Positions 35,936 through 46,028 of a stretch of 64,000 nucleotides of DNA are shown here, one piece after another. The stretch spans positions 78,764,685 through 78,828,684 of the forward strand of contig NC_092091.1 in NCBI RefSeq assembly GCF_045679555.1. Direction: 5' to 3'. How positions within the stretch are numbered: the first letter of the stretch is position 1; the number at the start of each line of letters is the position of its first letter. The notes under the pieces are model-generated. The model did no database searches. It was not told where the DNA came from and saw only the letters and a program-made list of their open reading frames with translations. The DNA comes from Salvelinus alpinus (lineage: Eukaryota > Chordata > Actinopteri > Salmoniformes > Salmonidae). The translations under genes were made by a program, and so were the position numbers.

Positions 35936-36445
35936 CAGGACTGGTCGTTCTGGAACCTATAGAAACATGGCAATGGTGCCCTTTACTACAGCAGTACCAT
36001 CTAAGGCTATACATTACAGTGGTAACGTTTATATACAAACAATAAAAACCTTGCTGATACACATACTTAATAGGCAGCAATTATAATGACTGTAACAGTT
36101 ATAAAAAATATAGTAATGATAACCACGCTAAAACGAGGTAGCATGCACGGGTACACACAAATAATGCTAGCATTAACTGGAAGCTAGCAAACCAAAACTG
36201 CAAAATTATACAATTTACAATAACTAGGCTGCTTCCTACCGTTCTACGATAGCTGCCGGGGACTGACGCTCTTGTAGTCCATTTGGGGTAAAATGACAGG
36301 AGAGCAGCTCAGAACTGCTGAAACTGGATTTTAAAGAGCTGATTCTAACTCTGAAAGACTCCAAAAAGCAGACGGTTATTTCAGGCCCTGTGTATTTGCT
36401 CGACCGCAACAGCGGAAGATTCAGCTCCTGGCATTACACATCTGG
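35936..36445. other. Unassigned sequence
   Basis: Possibly the LINE E 3' region at its start; otherwise nothing recognised. Confidence 0.35.
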
Positions 36446-36721
36446 CTAAAAGACTACTGTAGACCTGTTGGCATAACTTTTATTGGTAACTTCAACACCT
36501 TTTGGAAACAGAAGATGCTCTACAGGAATGACCATCAGAATCATCTTAGTGTCTGGGCCCTGTCCTCGTAATTCAAGAGCGTGTTGAGACAATGACTTAT
36601 CAGTGACCCAAGCCCTGCTCAGATAATCTCTACCATTGTGTCGCTGAGTTGTCATAATGCTGCTGCAAATGTACATTTTCCCAGGTGTGTTGTCAATCAT
36701 AATGTAAGTAACTTCATTTTA
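36446..36721 (-). CDS. Unrecognised exon-like ORF
   Basis: Minus-strand frame opening shortly after a stop near 36722 reads NEVTYIMIDNTPGKMYICSS, IMTTQRHNGRDYLSRAWVTD, HALELRGQGPDTKMILMVIP and ends with a stop at 36446. It has balanced composition and no low complexity, so it may be a real terminal exon or a transposon remnant. A tag acceptor is plausible just upstream (gctgtag). I do not recognise the family. It lies within the presumed introns of the FN3/GVIN gene. Confidence 0.3.
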
Positions 36722-36863
36722 TCCTACAGCTACTGTCAGCAGTAATCATGTGCCTACTAACCTGAGTTATACTGTTAGCACAGACAGTTTACCCTAGTAG
36801 AACGCCCACTGTGAGCAGTTCACACTGCACTATTAGCTCAAATAAATACCACGGTCATGTCTC

Positions 36864-37098
36864 AGGTGGGTTGAGTCACTGATGGTTGAGTGGGTTGAGT
36901 CACTGATGGTTGAGTGGGTTGAGTCACTGATGGCTTAGTGGGTTGAGTCACTGATGGCTGAGTGGGTTGAGTCACTGATGGCTGAGTGGGTTGAGTCACT
37001 GATGGTTGAGTGGGTTGAGTCACTGATGGCTGAGTGGGTTGAGTCACTGATGGTTGAGTGGGTTGAGTCACTGATGGCTTAGTGGGTTGAGTCACTGA
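36864..37098. repeat. 24-bp minisatellite, about 10 copies
   Basis: Unit gtgggttgagtcactgatgg followed by ttga, ctga or ctta. Confidence 0.96.
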
Positions 37099-37099
37099 C

Positions 37100-37560
37100 G
37101 TGATCTTCCTATCCGGTTTGTCGCCCCCTCGGGCTCGTGCAATGGAGGGGATTTTCGTGGGCTATACTCCGCCTTGTCTCAGGGTAGTAGGTTGCTGGTC
37201 TGTTGATATCCCTCTGGTTGTGTTGGGGATGTGCTTTGGCAAAGTAGATGGGGTTATATCCTGCCTGGTTGGCCCTGTTCGGGGGTATTGTTGGACGGGG
37301 ACACAGGGTCTCCCGACCCACCCCGTCTCAGCCTCCAGTATCTATGCTGCAGTAGTCTATGTGCCGGGGGGCTAGGGTCAGTTTGTTATATCTGGTGTTA
37401 TTATCCGGTGTCCTGTGAGAATTTAAGTATGCTCCCTCTAATTCTCTCTCTCTCCCATCCTCCCTCCCCTCCCAGAGGACCTGAGCGCTAGGACCATGCC
37501 TCAGGACTACCTGGCCTGATGACTCCTTGCTGTCAGTGTGTCACTGACTGACCGTAAAAA
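37100..37560 (+). mobile_element. Salmonid interspersed repeat fragment (LINE-like, unclassified)
   Basis: The sequence (gctttggcaaagtagatggg; gtgccggggggctagggtca; accatgcctcaggactacct) matches a very common salmonid repeat as I recall. Its 3' part appears to be represented by 45.5-46.03 and 49.5-49.6 kb. Confidence 0.5.
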
Positions 37561-37774
37561 AAATAAAAATAGAAAATAGTGCCGCCTAGTTTGCTTAATA
37601 TAAGGAATTTGATGTATATTATTTACTTGCACTTTTTACTTTTGCTCAAGAATGAAATCTGAGTACCTTTTTCCACCACTGTATACTCTCTATCTCTGAA
37701 ACTCACTTAGATAATTCCTTTGATGATACAGTGGTAGAAATATATGGTTAGAACATCTACATGGTGTTGCTGTT

Positions 37775-39916
37775 TACACTGATTGTACAAAACATTAAGA
37801 ACACCTTCCTAATATTGAGTTGCACCCCCTTTTGCCCTCAGAACACCCTCAATTTGTTGGGTCATGGACTCTACAAGGTGACGAAAGCATTCCACAGGGA
37901 TGCTGGCCCAGGCTGACTCCAATGCTTCCCACAGTTGTGTCAAGTTGGCTGGTAGTGGATCTCTACACTGAATAGCTCCTTCCATCTCATCCCACAGATT
38001 GAGATCTGGTGACTGGGCAGGGATGTTCGTGGAAGCATTCCTGGACAATCCTAGCCTTGTGACATGGGGCATTATCCTGCTGAACAAATCCATTAGCAGA
38101 TGGATACACTGCTGCCATGAAGGGATGCACCTGATCGACAATGATGTCCAGATATCCTGTGGCATTCAAACGTTCCTCCACTTTTATCAAGGGGCCCAAT
38201 GTGTGTCATGAAAACACAGCCCTCACCATCACACCACCACCACCAGCAGCCTGTAATGGTAACACGTGGCATGATGGATGCATGTATTCATGTGGGTTTC
38301 TCCGTACCCTAGTTCTCTCATCAACGTGAAACAGCAGGGACTGGGATTCATCAGACCAGGCAATGTTTTTTAAACTCTCCAGTGTCCAGTGCTTTGGTTC
38401 CTTAGCCCAGTGCAACCGCAGTTTCTTGTTTTTTGCTGAAAGAAGTGGAACTCTGTAAGGTCGTCGGCTGCCATACCCCAATCCTGTCAAGGTACGACAA
38501 GTTGTGCATTCTTTTATGGGTCTTTGGGCACCAACATTGTACTGGACTGTCAGCTGACTAACTGTAGCCTGTCAGTTGACTAACTGTAGCCCGTCAGTTG
38601 ACTAACTATAGCCTGTCAGTTGACTAACTGTAGCCTGTCAGTTGACTAACTGTAGCATGTCAGTTGACTAACTGTAGCCTGTCAGTTGACTAACTGTAGA
38701 CTGTCAGTTGACTAACTGTAGCCTGTCAGTTGACTAACTGTAGCCTGTCAGTTGACTAAACTGTAGCCTGTCAGTTGACTAAATGTAGCCTGTCAGTTGA
38801 CTAACTGTAGCCTGTCTGTTGACTAACTGTAGCCTGTCAGTTGACTAACTGTAGCCTGTCAGTTGACTAACTGTAGCCTGTCAGTTGACTAACTGTAGCC
38901 TGTCAGTTGACTAACTGTAGACTGTCAGTTGACTAACTGTAGACTGTCAGTTGACTAACTGTAGCCTGTCAGTTGCCTAACTGTAGACTGTCAGTTGACT
39001 AACTGTAGACTGTCAGTTGACTAACTGTAGACTGTCAGTTGACTAACTGTAGACTGTCAGTTGACTAACTGTAGCCTGTCTGTTGACTAACTGTAGCCTG
39101 TCAGTTGACTAACTGTAGACTGTCAGTTGACTAACTGTAGACTGTCAGTTGACTAACTGTAGCCTGTCAGTTGACTAACTGTAGCCTGTCAGTTGACTAA
39201 CTGTAGCCTGTCAGTTGACTAACTGTAGCCTGTCTGTTGACTAACTGTAGACTGTCAGTTGACTAACTGTAGCCTGTCTGTTGACTAACTGTAGCCTGTC
39301 AGTTGACTAACTGTAGACTGTCAGTTGACTAACTGTAGACTGTCAGTTGACTAACTGTAGCCTGTCTGTTGACTAACTGTAGACTGTCAGTTGACTAACT
39401 GTAGCCTGTCAGTTGACTAACTGTAGCCTGTCTGTTGACTAACTGTAGACTGTCAGTTGACTAACTGTAGCCTGTCTGTTGACTAACTGTAGCCTGTCAG
39501 TTGACTAACTGTAGCCCGTCTGTTGCTCTGCACAATGTGTCAGCCTCCTTTGTCCTCTTTCATCATTGACCCTTTTTTGACTACTGACCTGCTGTCGGCT
39601 GGATGTCCTGCAGGTGGTGGCCCATTCTTGATACACAAAGAAAACTTTTGAGCGCGAAAAACCCAACCGCTTTGCAGTTCTTGACACACTCAAACCGGTA
39701 CGCCTGGCACCTACTACCATACCCCATTCAAAGGCACTTCAATCTTTTGTCTTGCCCATTCACCCTCTGAATGGCACATGTACACAATCCATGTCTCAGT
39801 CGTTTCAAGGCTTAAGAATCCTTCTTTAACCTGTCTCCCCTTCATCTACACTGATTGAAGTGGATTTAACAGGATTCACCTTAGCAGGTGTTCCTAATGG
39901 CTATACACTCAGTGTA
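37775..39916 (-). mobile_element. Tc1-like transposon expanded by a 22-bp array
   Basis: Imperfect terminal repeats (tacactgattgtacaaaaca / reverse complement ending tacactcagtgta) enclose transposase fragments on the minus strand: the N-terminal helix-turn-helix (TGLSVSRTAKRLGFSRSKVF at 39.7 kb), DESQSLLFHVDERTRVRRNP (38.3 kb) and SPDLNLWDEMEGAIQ to VLRAKGGATQY (37.8 kb). In related Tc1 proteins SPDLN is followed by PIEH; those residues, including the catalytic glutamate, are deleted here. A 0.98-kb minisatellite occupies the coding region. Not functional. Confidence 0.85.
38546..39525. repeat. 22-bp minisatellite within the transposase gene, about 44 copies
   Basis: Unit gtcagttgactaactgtagc plus ct, with variants a/c (tagact), t/a (gtctgttg) and a 23-bp unit near 38760. 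The same 22 bases in a single copy would be part of the transposase coding sequence at both edges. Confidence 0.96.
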
Positions 39917-40435
39917 AAGTGCCTTCGGAAAGTATTCAGACCCCTTGACTTTTTACACATTTTGATAAACCCAAAATAATGCAAGAAAGTCTCGGAATGT
40001 CTGAATATGTGGCTGAATGGAAGCAAGTCCCCAGCCAGAGCCCGGACTTGAACCTGATCGAACATCTCTGGAGAGACCTTAAAATAGCTGTGCAGCGACG
40101 CTCCCCATCCAACCTGACAGAGCTTGAGAGGATCTGCAGAGAAGAATTGGAGAAACTCCCCAAATACGCTTGAAGCGTCATACCCAAGAAGACTCGAGGC
40201 TGTAATCACTGCCAAAGGTGCTTCAACAAAGTACTGAGTAAAGGGTCCGAATACTTATGTAAATGTAATATTTAAGTTTAACATTGTTATAAAGTTGCAA
40301 ACATTTCTGAAAACGTGTTTTTGCCTTGTCATTATAGGGTATTTCCTGTCGATTGATGAGGGGGAAAAAACTATTTAATCCATTTTACAATAAGGCTGTA
40401 ACTTAACAAATTGTGGGAAAAGTGCAGGGGTTTCC
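39917..40435 (+). mobile_element. Internally deleted Tc1-like element
   Basis: Starts agtgccttcggaaagtattc, the terminus of a second Tc1 family (same family as 52.2 kb). It jumps from the left inverted repeat straight to the transposase C-terminus ([35 protein letters not shown]), then the normal 3' untranslated region to aaattgtgggaaaagtgc near 40430. The right terminus is degraded. It lies directly against the preceding Tc1 element. Confidence 0.85.
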
Positions 40436-40995
40436 AGCATAATCTTTTTTACTGTTGCCTAGGTTAACTTCAACCCAGTTGTATGTACATAATCCTTTAT
40501 GACCATATGTACCTCTGATTAATTATGATTGACTGTGCACAAAAGAGAATTGAATTGCTTCCACACCCACCATGCGTCATGTGTGTAATGGTCATGTGAG
40601 ATGTCATGTGTATATTTTGGGAAGTGAGCACTCAGTTTGTTTGTTGGAAATGACAAAGCTCAGTTTTAGATGGAAACGGTGTCAATAAAGTGGTAAATTG
40701 GGAGCTTTAACAGTGTTCAAACTTGTTCTTAACTGTAAGTAAAACAGAAAACAAGTAACCTCAGCTACACACTGTGCAAGACTGCAGTGTAATAGCTGAA
40801 AAGGGACTTTCCAAAGGAAACTAGCATAGTTACTGTATGTAGCCTACTGTAAGTAGTACAACACAAAAACTATGGTAAACCCAGCTATACACTGTGTGGG
40901 TAAACAGTAGTGTAATAGAGATGTCAGTTTCTAATTAAGGGATAGTTACTGTCTGTACTGTAAAGTGCATCACAAATATGGTAAACACAGGTACA
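40436..40995. other. Unassigned sequence
   Basis: Nothing recognised. Confidence 0.4.
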
Positions 40996-42208
40996 ATCAA
41001 ATCAAATGTTTGTCACATGCACTGAATACAACAGGTGTAGACCTTACCTTGCAATGCTTACTTACAATCCCTTAACCAACAATGGAGTTTTAAGAAAGAG
41101 AAGAGTTAAGAAAATATTTACTAAATAAAATTAAGTTAAATTTTTTTTGAAAAAAGTAACACAATAAAATAATAATAACGAGGCTATATACATGGGGTGC
41201 CGGGAGCGAGTCAATGTGCGGTGGTACAGGTTAGTGGAGGTAATTAAGGTAATATGTACATGTAGGTAGGGGTAAAGTGACACTTGCATAGATAATAAAC
41301 AGAGAGTAGCAGCAGCGTAGAAAAATAAGGGGGGGGGGTCAATGCAAATAGTAGCCATTTGATTAACTGTTCAGCAGTCTTGTGGCTTGTTGGTAAAAGC
41401 TGTTAGGGAGCCCTTTGGACCTAGACTTCCTGAGGGGGAATAGCTATTGTCGTTCCCTGTTCATGACTGTCTTGGTGTGTTTGGTCAATGATAGTTTGTT
41501 AACAATGTGGACACCATGAAACTTGAAGCTCTCGAACGGCTCCACAACAGCCCACTCAGTGTGAATGAGGGTAAACTCGATCCACCTTTTCCTGTAGTCC
41601 ACGATCAGCACCTTTGTCTTGAGGGACAGGTTGTTGTCCTGGCACCACACTGCCGGGTCTCTTACCTCCTCCCTATAGGCTGTCTCGTCGTTGTCGGGGA
41701 TCAGGCCTACCACCGTTGTGTCGTCGGCAAACTTAATGATGGTGTTGGAGTCGTGCTTGGCCACGCATTCTTGTGTGAACAAGGAGTACAGGAGGTGACT
41801 AAGCAGGCACCCCTGAGGGGCATCTGTGTTGAGGATCATCATGACAGATGTGATGTTGCCTACCCTTAACACCTGGGGGCGGCCCGTCAGGAAGTCCAGG
41901 ATCCAGTTGCAGAGGGAGGTGTTCAGTCCCAGGGTCCTTAGCTTAGTGATAAGCTTTCAGGGCACAATGGTGTTGAATGCTGAGCTGTAGTCAATGAACA
42001 GCATTCTCACATACGTGTTCCTTTTGTCATCTGTGGATCTGTTGGGGTGGTATGCAAATTGGAGTGGGTCTAGGGTTTCTGGGATGATGGTGTTAATGTG
42101 AGCCATGACCAGCCTTTCAAAGCACTTCATGGCTACAGACGTGAGTGCTGCGGGTCGGTAGTTATTCAGGCAGGTTACATTGGTGTTCTTGGGCACAAGG
42201 ACTGTAAT
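40996..42208 (-). mobile_element. L2-clade LINE copy C, 3' part
   Basis: The element 3' end is at 40996 (complement of aatcaaatcaaat). Reading the minus strand upstream: a roughly 430-bp untranslated region, the segment [15 protein letters not shown] to [14 protein letters not shown] (41.5-41.65 kb), [11 protein letters not shown] (41.73 kb), [20 protein letters not shown], and [14 protein letters not shown] with [20 protein letters not shown] (42.0-42.18 kb). It is 5'-truncated at about 42208 and belongs to a different L2 subfamily from copies A, B and D. Frames are broken. Confidence 0.88.
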
Positions 42209-44011
42209 AGAGCTGAGATGTGTGTTTCCATTGGAAACTATGACAGTTACTCTCTGTACTGTAAAATAGTGTAACAGAAAACTAACCCAGCAACTGTGTG
42301 AATAACAGTGTAATCTCACTATGGTGGCATAAACAGTGTAATAATACTGTCTATAGTAAACACTGCACAATACTGTATGATAGTATATAATAAGACCTAC
42401 AGTATCAGCCTTAGTCTCATACACTATCCGTGAAGGGACGTTCTACCCAACACACGTTTATAAGTTATTTCTTGCTATATACAGGTACGTGTAGGTTCAG
42501 GTTGGCAGGACTTAAGGGAAAGTGTGTTCATATCTGTGCATAGTCCTGCAATGTTCACCTCTCGTTAAGCTAGCTACTTTGCATAGCTCATTCACCATGG
42601 AACACACAAGATAATAGGCAAGATGGCTGCTCCCTGTGAGAGAAGAAATGTGGTGCACCTCGCAACACCTCCCGGAGTGAAACATACACAGTCTCCCGAT
42701 CTTGCAGGTTAGGCGCGGTCCCCGAACCCGAAGGCTATAACCGGGAGGGTACCGGTGGACAGACAAGTCTCACAGACAACTAAGACAAACCCTCAGCGCC
42801 GCAATACTGGAAGACCAAAACAAGTATCGCCCAGGTTGGTACACTGTCACAAGTAATTAAAACAGGGATTAAAATCCAAACGAGATGGCACAAGCCAAAC
42901 CGAGTGGGGGGACAGCAGAGCACCCAGATGGTAAGACTAGCTAGCTGCTCCAAGCTACTGAATAGCTGTGGGTATACTTCTGCTCTTACACACTCTAACA
43001 TAGAGCTCTTACCAAGCCACTTCTCCCTGGAATGAGCCGAGAAAAGGAAGAGGAGGAAGTAATGTGTCGGCAGCTATTTAAGGGGGTCAGCCTCAGCACC
43101 ACCCGGTACACGGGATTCATCTGAAATCTTTACTCTGAATGTATTCTGCAGCGCAGAAGGATACCCTATTGGAGTGATCCAATATAGTGATACATAACCC
43201 CCTGGACAAGAGCCGTAATGAAGCTAACACAGTCAAGCAGACAAACTGGGCTGAGATGTTTCATGGTCTGGCTTAGTGAAAAGGGGACAACTTTCTGTTT
43301 TGAGACACTACAAAAGAAGGGTTGAAAACTATTCAGGTGAGTTTTATGGCAGTGTGAGGAACATTAAGGGTGGAATGTACAGGCTGAGCAGCTACACGGG
43401 TCTCTGTACCCAGTTAAACTGATACATAACGACCCCCCTGTGAGCCTTTCCTGGTGTTTAATGAAAGACTCAGAGTTCACAACATCCAACGTCTCGTGGA
43501 CATCGTTAAACAACTGCAGCGACAGAGGGAGGACAAGGCAACGTTCCATGCAGCCATCAGTGATTAGGACCACGAGAAGATAAGTCAACAGCAGTAGAAC
43601 CAGACACCTGAGGGGCTCGTAATAAAAACTTTACAAGAAGAGACACAGAGGGTAACTAACAACAACCCAGACTATATTGTCTGGTGAAAGGATGAAATAA
43701 AACTAAGTTACTCATTAAAAGTAAATTTTTAATGAAAACATGTAGTTAATATTTCATGTTATTATTATTATATTATTTTAATATGTTGGTAACCATTTTA
43801 TAAAAGCAATAAGGCCCTCGAAACAGAGAATTATCAAGGAAAAACACCCTCCTAAGAACAGCCCTTAGTCAGGAGTTATTCACACGATAATCCACAGGTT
43901 CTCAAGCCTTATTACTGAAATATAAATGAAAAGAATGCTGTGAATATCAATATTCTCCACAATAACAAGTGTTTTATACTGTAGTGCTGATAAAGTAGGG
44001 TACATCCTTAC
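42209..44011. other. Unassigned intronic sequence with one coding-like patch
   Basis: Mostly unrecognised. At 43430-43566 the plus strand reads PCEPFLVFNERLRVHNIQRL then VDIVKQLQRQREDKATFHAA and a stop, a helix-like stretch of unknown origin. No other feature is supported. Confidence 0.35.
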
Positions 44012-44281
44012 TTGTAGTCAAAGTTGTTGACACCAGTTGACTTTTCTTTCCATTTCCCAGCACAGTGCAGACAGTGACAGAGTACTGAGTACCACCTTGC
44101 AGGTCAGAGAGAGTGATGCTGTGTGAAGACGTGGTAGTGATGTGTGGTTCTGTCCCTGGACAGTGGTAGGAGATCTGGTAATGATGTTGGGTTTGGTCCA
44201 ATCCTGGTGGCTGGTTCCAGCTAACAGCAGTTGATGTGGTGTCCACTGAGTCAACAGTCAGCTGGTCTGGAGCAGGAAGTA
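44012..44281 (-). CDS. Fibronectin type III exon (module 3)
   Basis: A 270-bp exon between acceptor (ttcccttag) and donor (gtaagg), phase 1 at both ends, so it can be added or lost without shifting the frame. It reads LPAPDQLTVDSVDTTS, AVSWNQPPGLDQTQHHYQIS and SITLSDLQGGTQYSVTVC: strand B tryptophan, strand C tyrosine and the L-x-x-x-T-x-Y tyrosine corner of FN3. It is nearly identical to the exons at 50.3 and 60.1 kb and intact. FN3 domains are extracellular-type beta sandwiches used for protein contacts; in fish GVIN-like proteins they occur in cytosolic GTPases. Confidence 0.85.
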
Positions 44282-44579
44282 CTAAGGGAAAATAGATTAT
44301 TGTCCAGGCTATAGTTTAACTCTAGAAATATACTACAGGAGAAAAAGTAGAATAGTAGTTGAAAAATATAAAAGGTCAGCTTGCAATTCCTTTTGATATG
44401 TGAATAAATAAGCTGAAGCAGAAGTCACACAACCGGGGTTAGATATGTCATGTAAAAAAAAACAAGTGTCCACTTTATGCATTTATGAACTTCACTGTGC
44501 CACTGCAAAAATGTTACCGCCATGGCAACAAAAAAAGTCATTATACTCTCCACAATAACAAATGTTTTATACGGTCCTT
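44282..44579 (-). other. Intron flank of FN3 module 3
   Basis: Shares sequence with flanks at 50592 and 60360 (tatagtttaactctagaaat; ttgcaattccttttgatatg), showing that the duplicated unit is larger than the exon. Confidence 0.7.
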
Positions 44580-45030
44580 TGGATGACTGCATCCCACTGC
44601 TGGCTTGCTTCTGAAGCTAAGCAGGGTTGGTTCTGGTCAGTCCTTGGATGGGAAACCAGATGCTGCTGGAAGTGGTTTTGAAGGGGCCAGTTTGAGGCAA
44701 CCTTTCCTCTGGTCTAAAAAAGTATCCCAATGGTGATTGGGGACATTGCCCTGTATAGGGTGCTGTCTTTTGGATGGGATGTTAAACGGCTTTCCTGACT
44801 CTTTGTGGTCACTAAAGATCCCATGGTACTTAGCATAAGAGTAGAGGTGTTAACCCCGGTGTCTTGGCTAAATTCCCAAACTGGCCCTCATACCATCATC
44901 GTCACCTAATCATCCCCAGCTTACAATTGGCTCATTCATCCCCCCTCCTCTCCCCAAGTCACTATTCTCCAGGTTGTTGCTGTAAATGAGAATGTGCTCT
45001 CAGTCAACTTACCTGGTAAAATAAATTAAA
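44580..45030 (+). mobile_element. 5S-rRNA-derived SINE (SINE3-like), near full length
   Basis: tgcatcccactgctggcttg then gaagctaagcagggttggtt and ttggatgggaaacca match 5S rRNA, followed by the same body and tail as the 1.3-kb copy, ending acttacctggtaaaataaat. Diverged and not a functional 5S gene. Confidence 0.88.
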
Positions 45031-45479
45031 ACCCTTTCAGTCCAGAGAACCCACCAAAATGTGGCTTTTCATTTAATTGTCTTCCAATTATCGGAATGTC
45101 CAGACCTGATATTTCGCCACCGCAATGAAGTGTTTAACCATTTTATTTTCAGGACAACCAGGGCTACAAGTAGAACACAACATTTTTTACATAAACCGTT
45201 GCATCCATGAGTGTTGTTGACAAATGTTGTCAGCCAAAGCAAAAACCCCTGATATAAATGTATTTATATGAATGCTGTTCGTACAGATAGTGTTTGCTCG
45301 TTGGGAAATGAATATCCCCCTCATCAGTGACAACTGTGTGGAATTTGGAGTTTGTGACAGCAACTATGTGAGCTCATCACAGTATTGTAGACACTATGTC
45401 CTGGGATTTCCTATGATCTTCTGTGTAGAAGAACTCCTTACCTTCTAATAAATCATGTGTAGCTTGTGATTGTCATAGA
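45031..45479. other. Unassigned intronic sequence
   Basis: Nothing recognised. Confidence 0.4.
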
Positions 45480-46028
45480 GCAAAACTTTATGTTCGTGAG
45501 AGTCTCAGAATTTCATAGACAGCGTTTCATAGTTTGTAGCTCAAAACATTCGGACTCAACAGCCCCAGGCTCATTCGTGATCCACCCTTGTCTCACAAAC
45601 ACTGCTCCCCATTCAGCCTCTGTTAGCACGTCCAGTTTCAACTGTTCTGCCTGCGGCTAGGGAAACCTGGCCTGTTCACCAGATGTGGTACCTTGTCCCG
45701 GACGTGATTGTTTCAACTCTCTTGTTCTCTCTACCGAACCTGCTGTCTCGACTTCAGAATGCTCAGCTAAGAAAAGCCAACTGACATTTTACTCCTGAGG
45801 TACTGAACTGTTGCACCCTATACAACCACTGATTATTATTTGACCCTGCTGGTCATCTACGAACGTTTGAACACCTTGAAGAACAATCTGGCCTTAATGG
45901 CCATGTACTCTTTTAATCTCCACCGGGAACAGCCTGAAGAGGACTGGCCACCCCTCAAAGCCTGGTTCCTCTCTAGGTTTCTTACTAGGTTCCTGCCATT
46001 CTAGGGAGTTTTTACTAGCCACCGTACT

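Noticed and set aside
36862..37095. TQPTQPSV-repeat ORF resembling a mucin
   Set aside because: Translation of a 24-bp array with no coding flanks.
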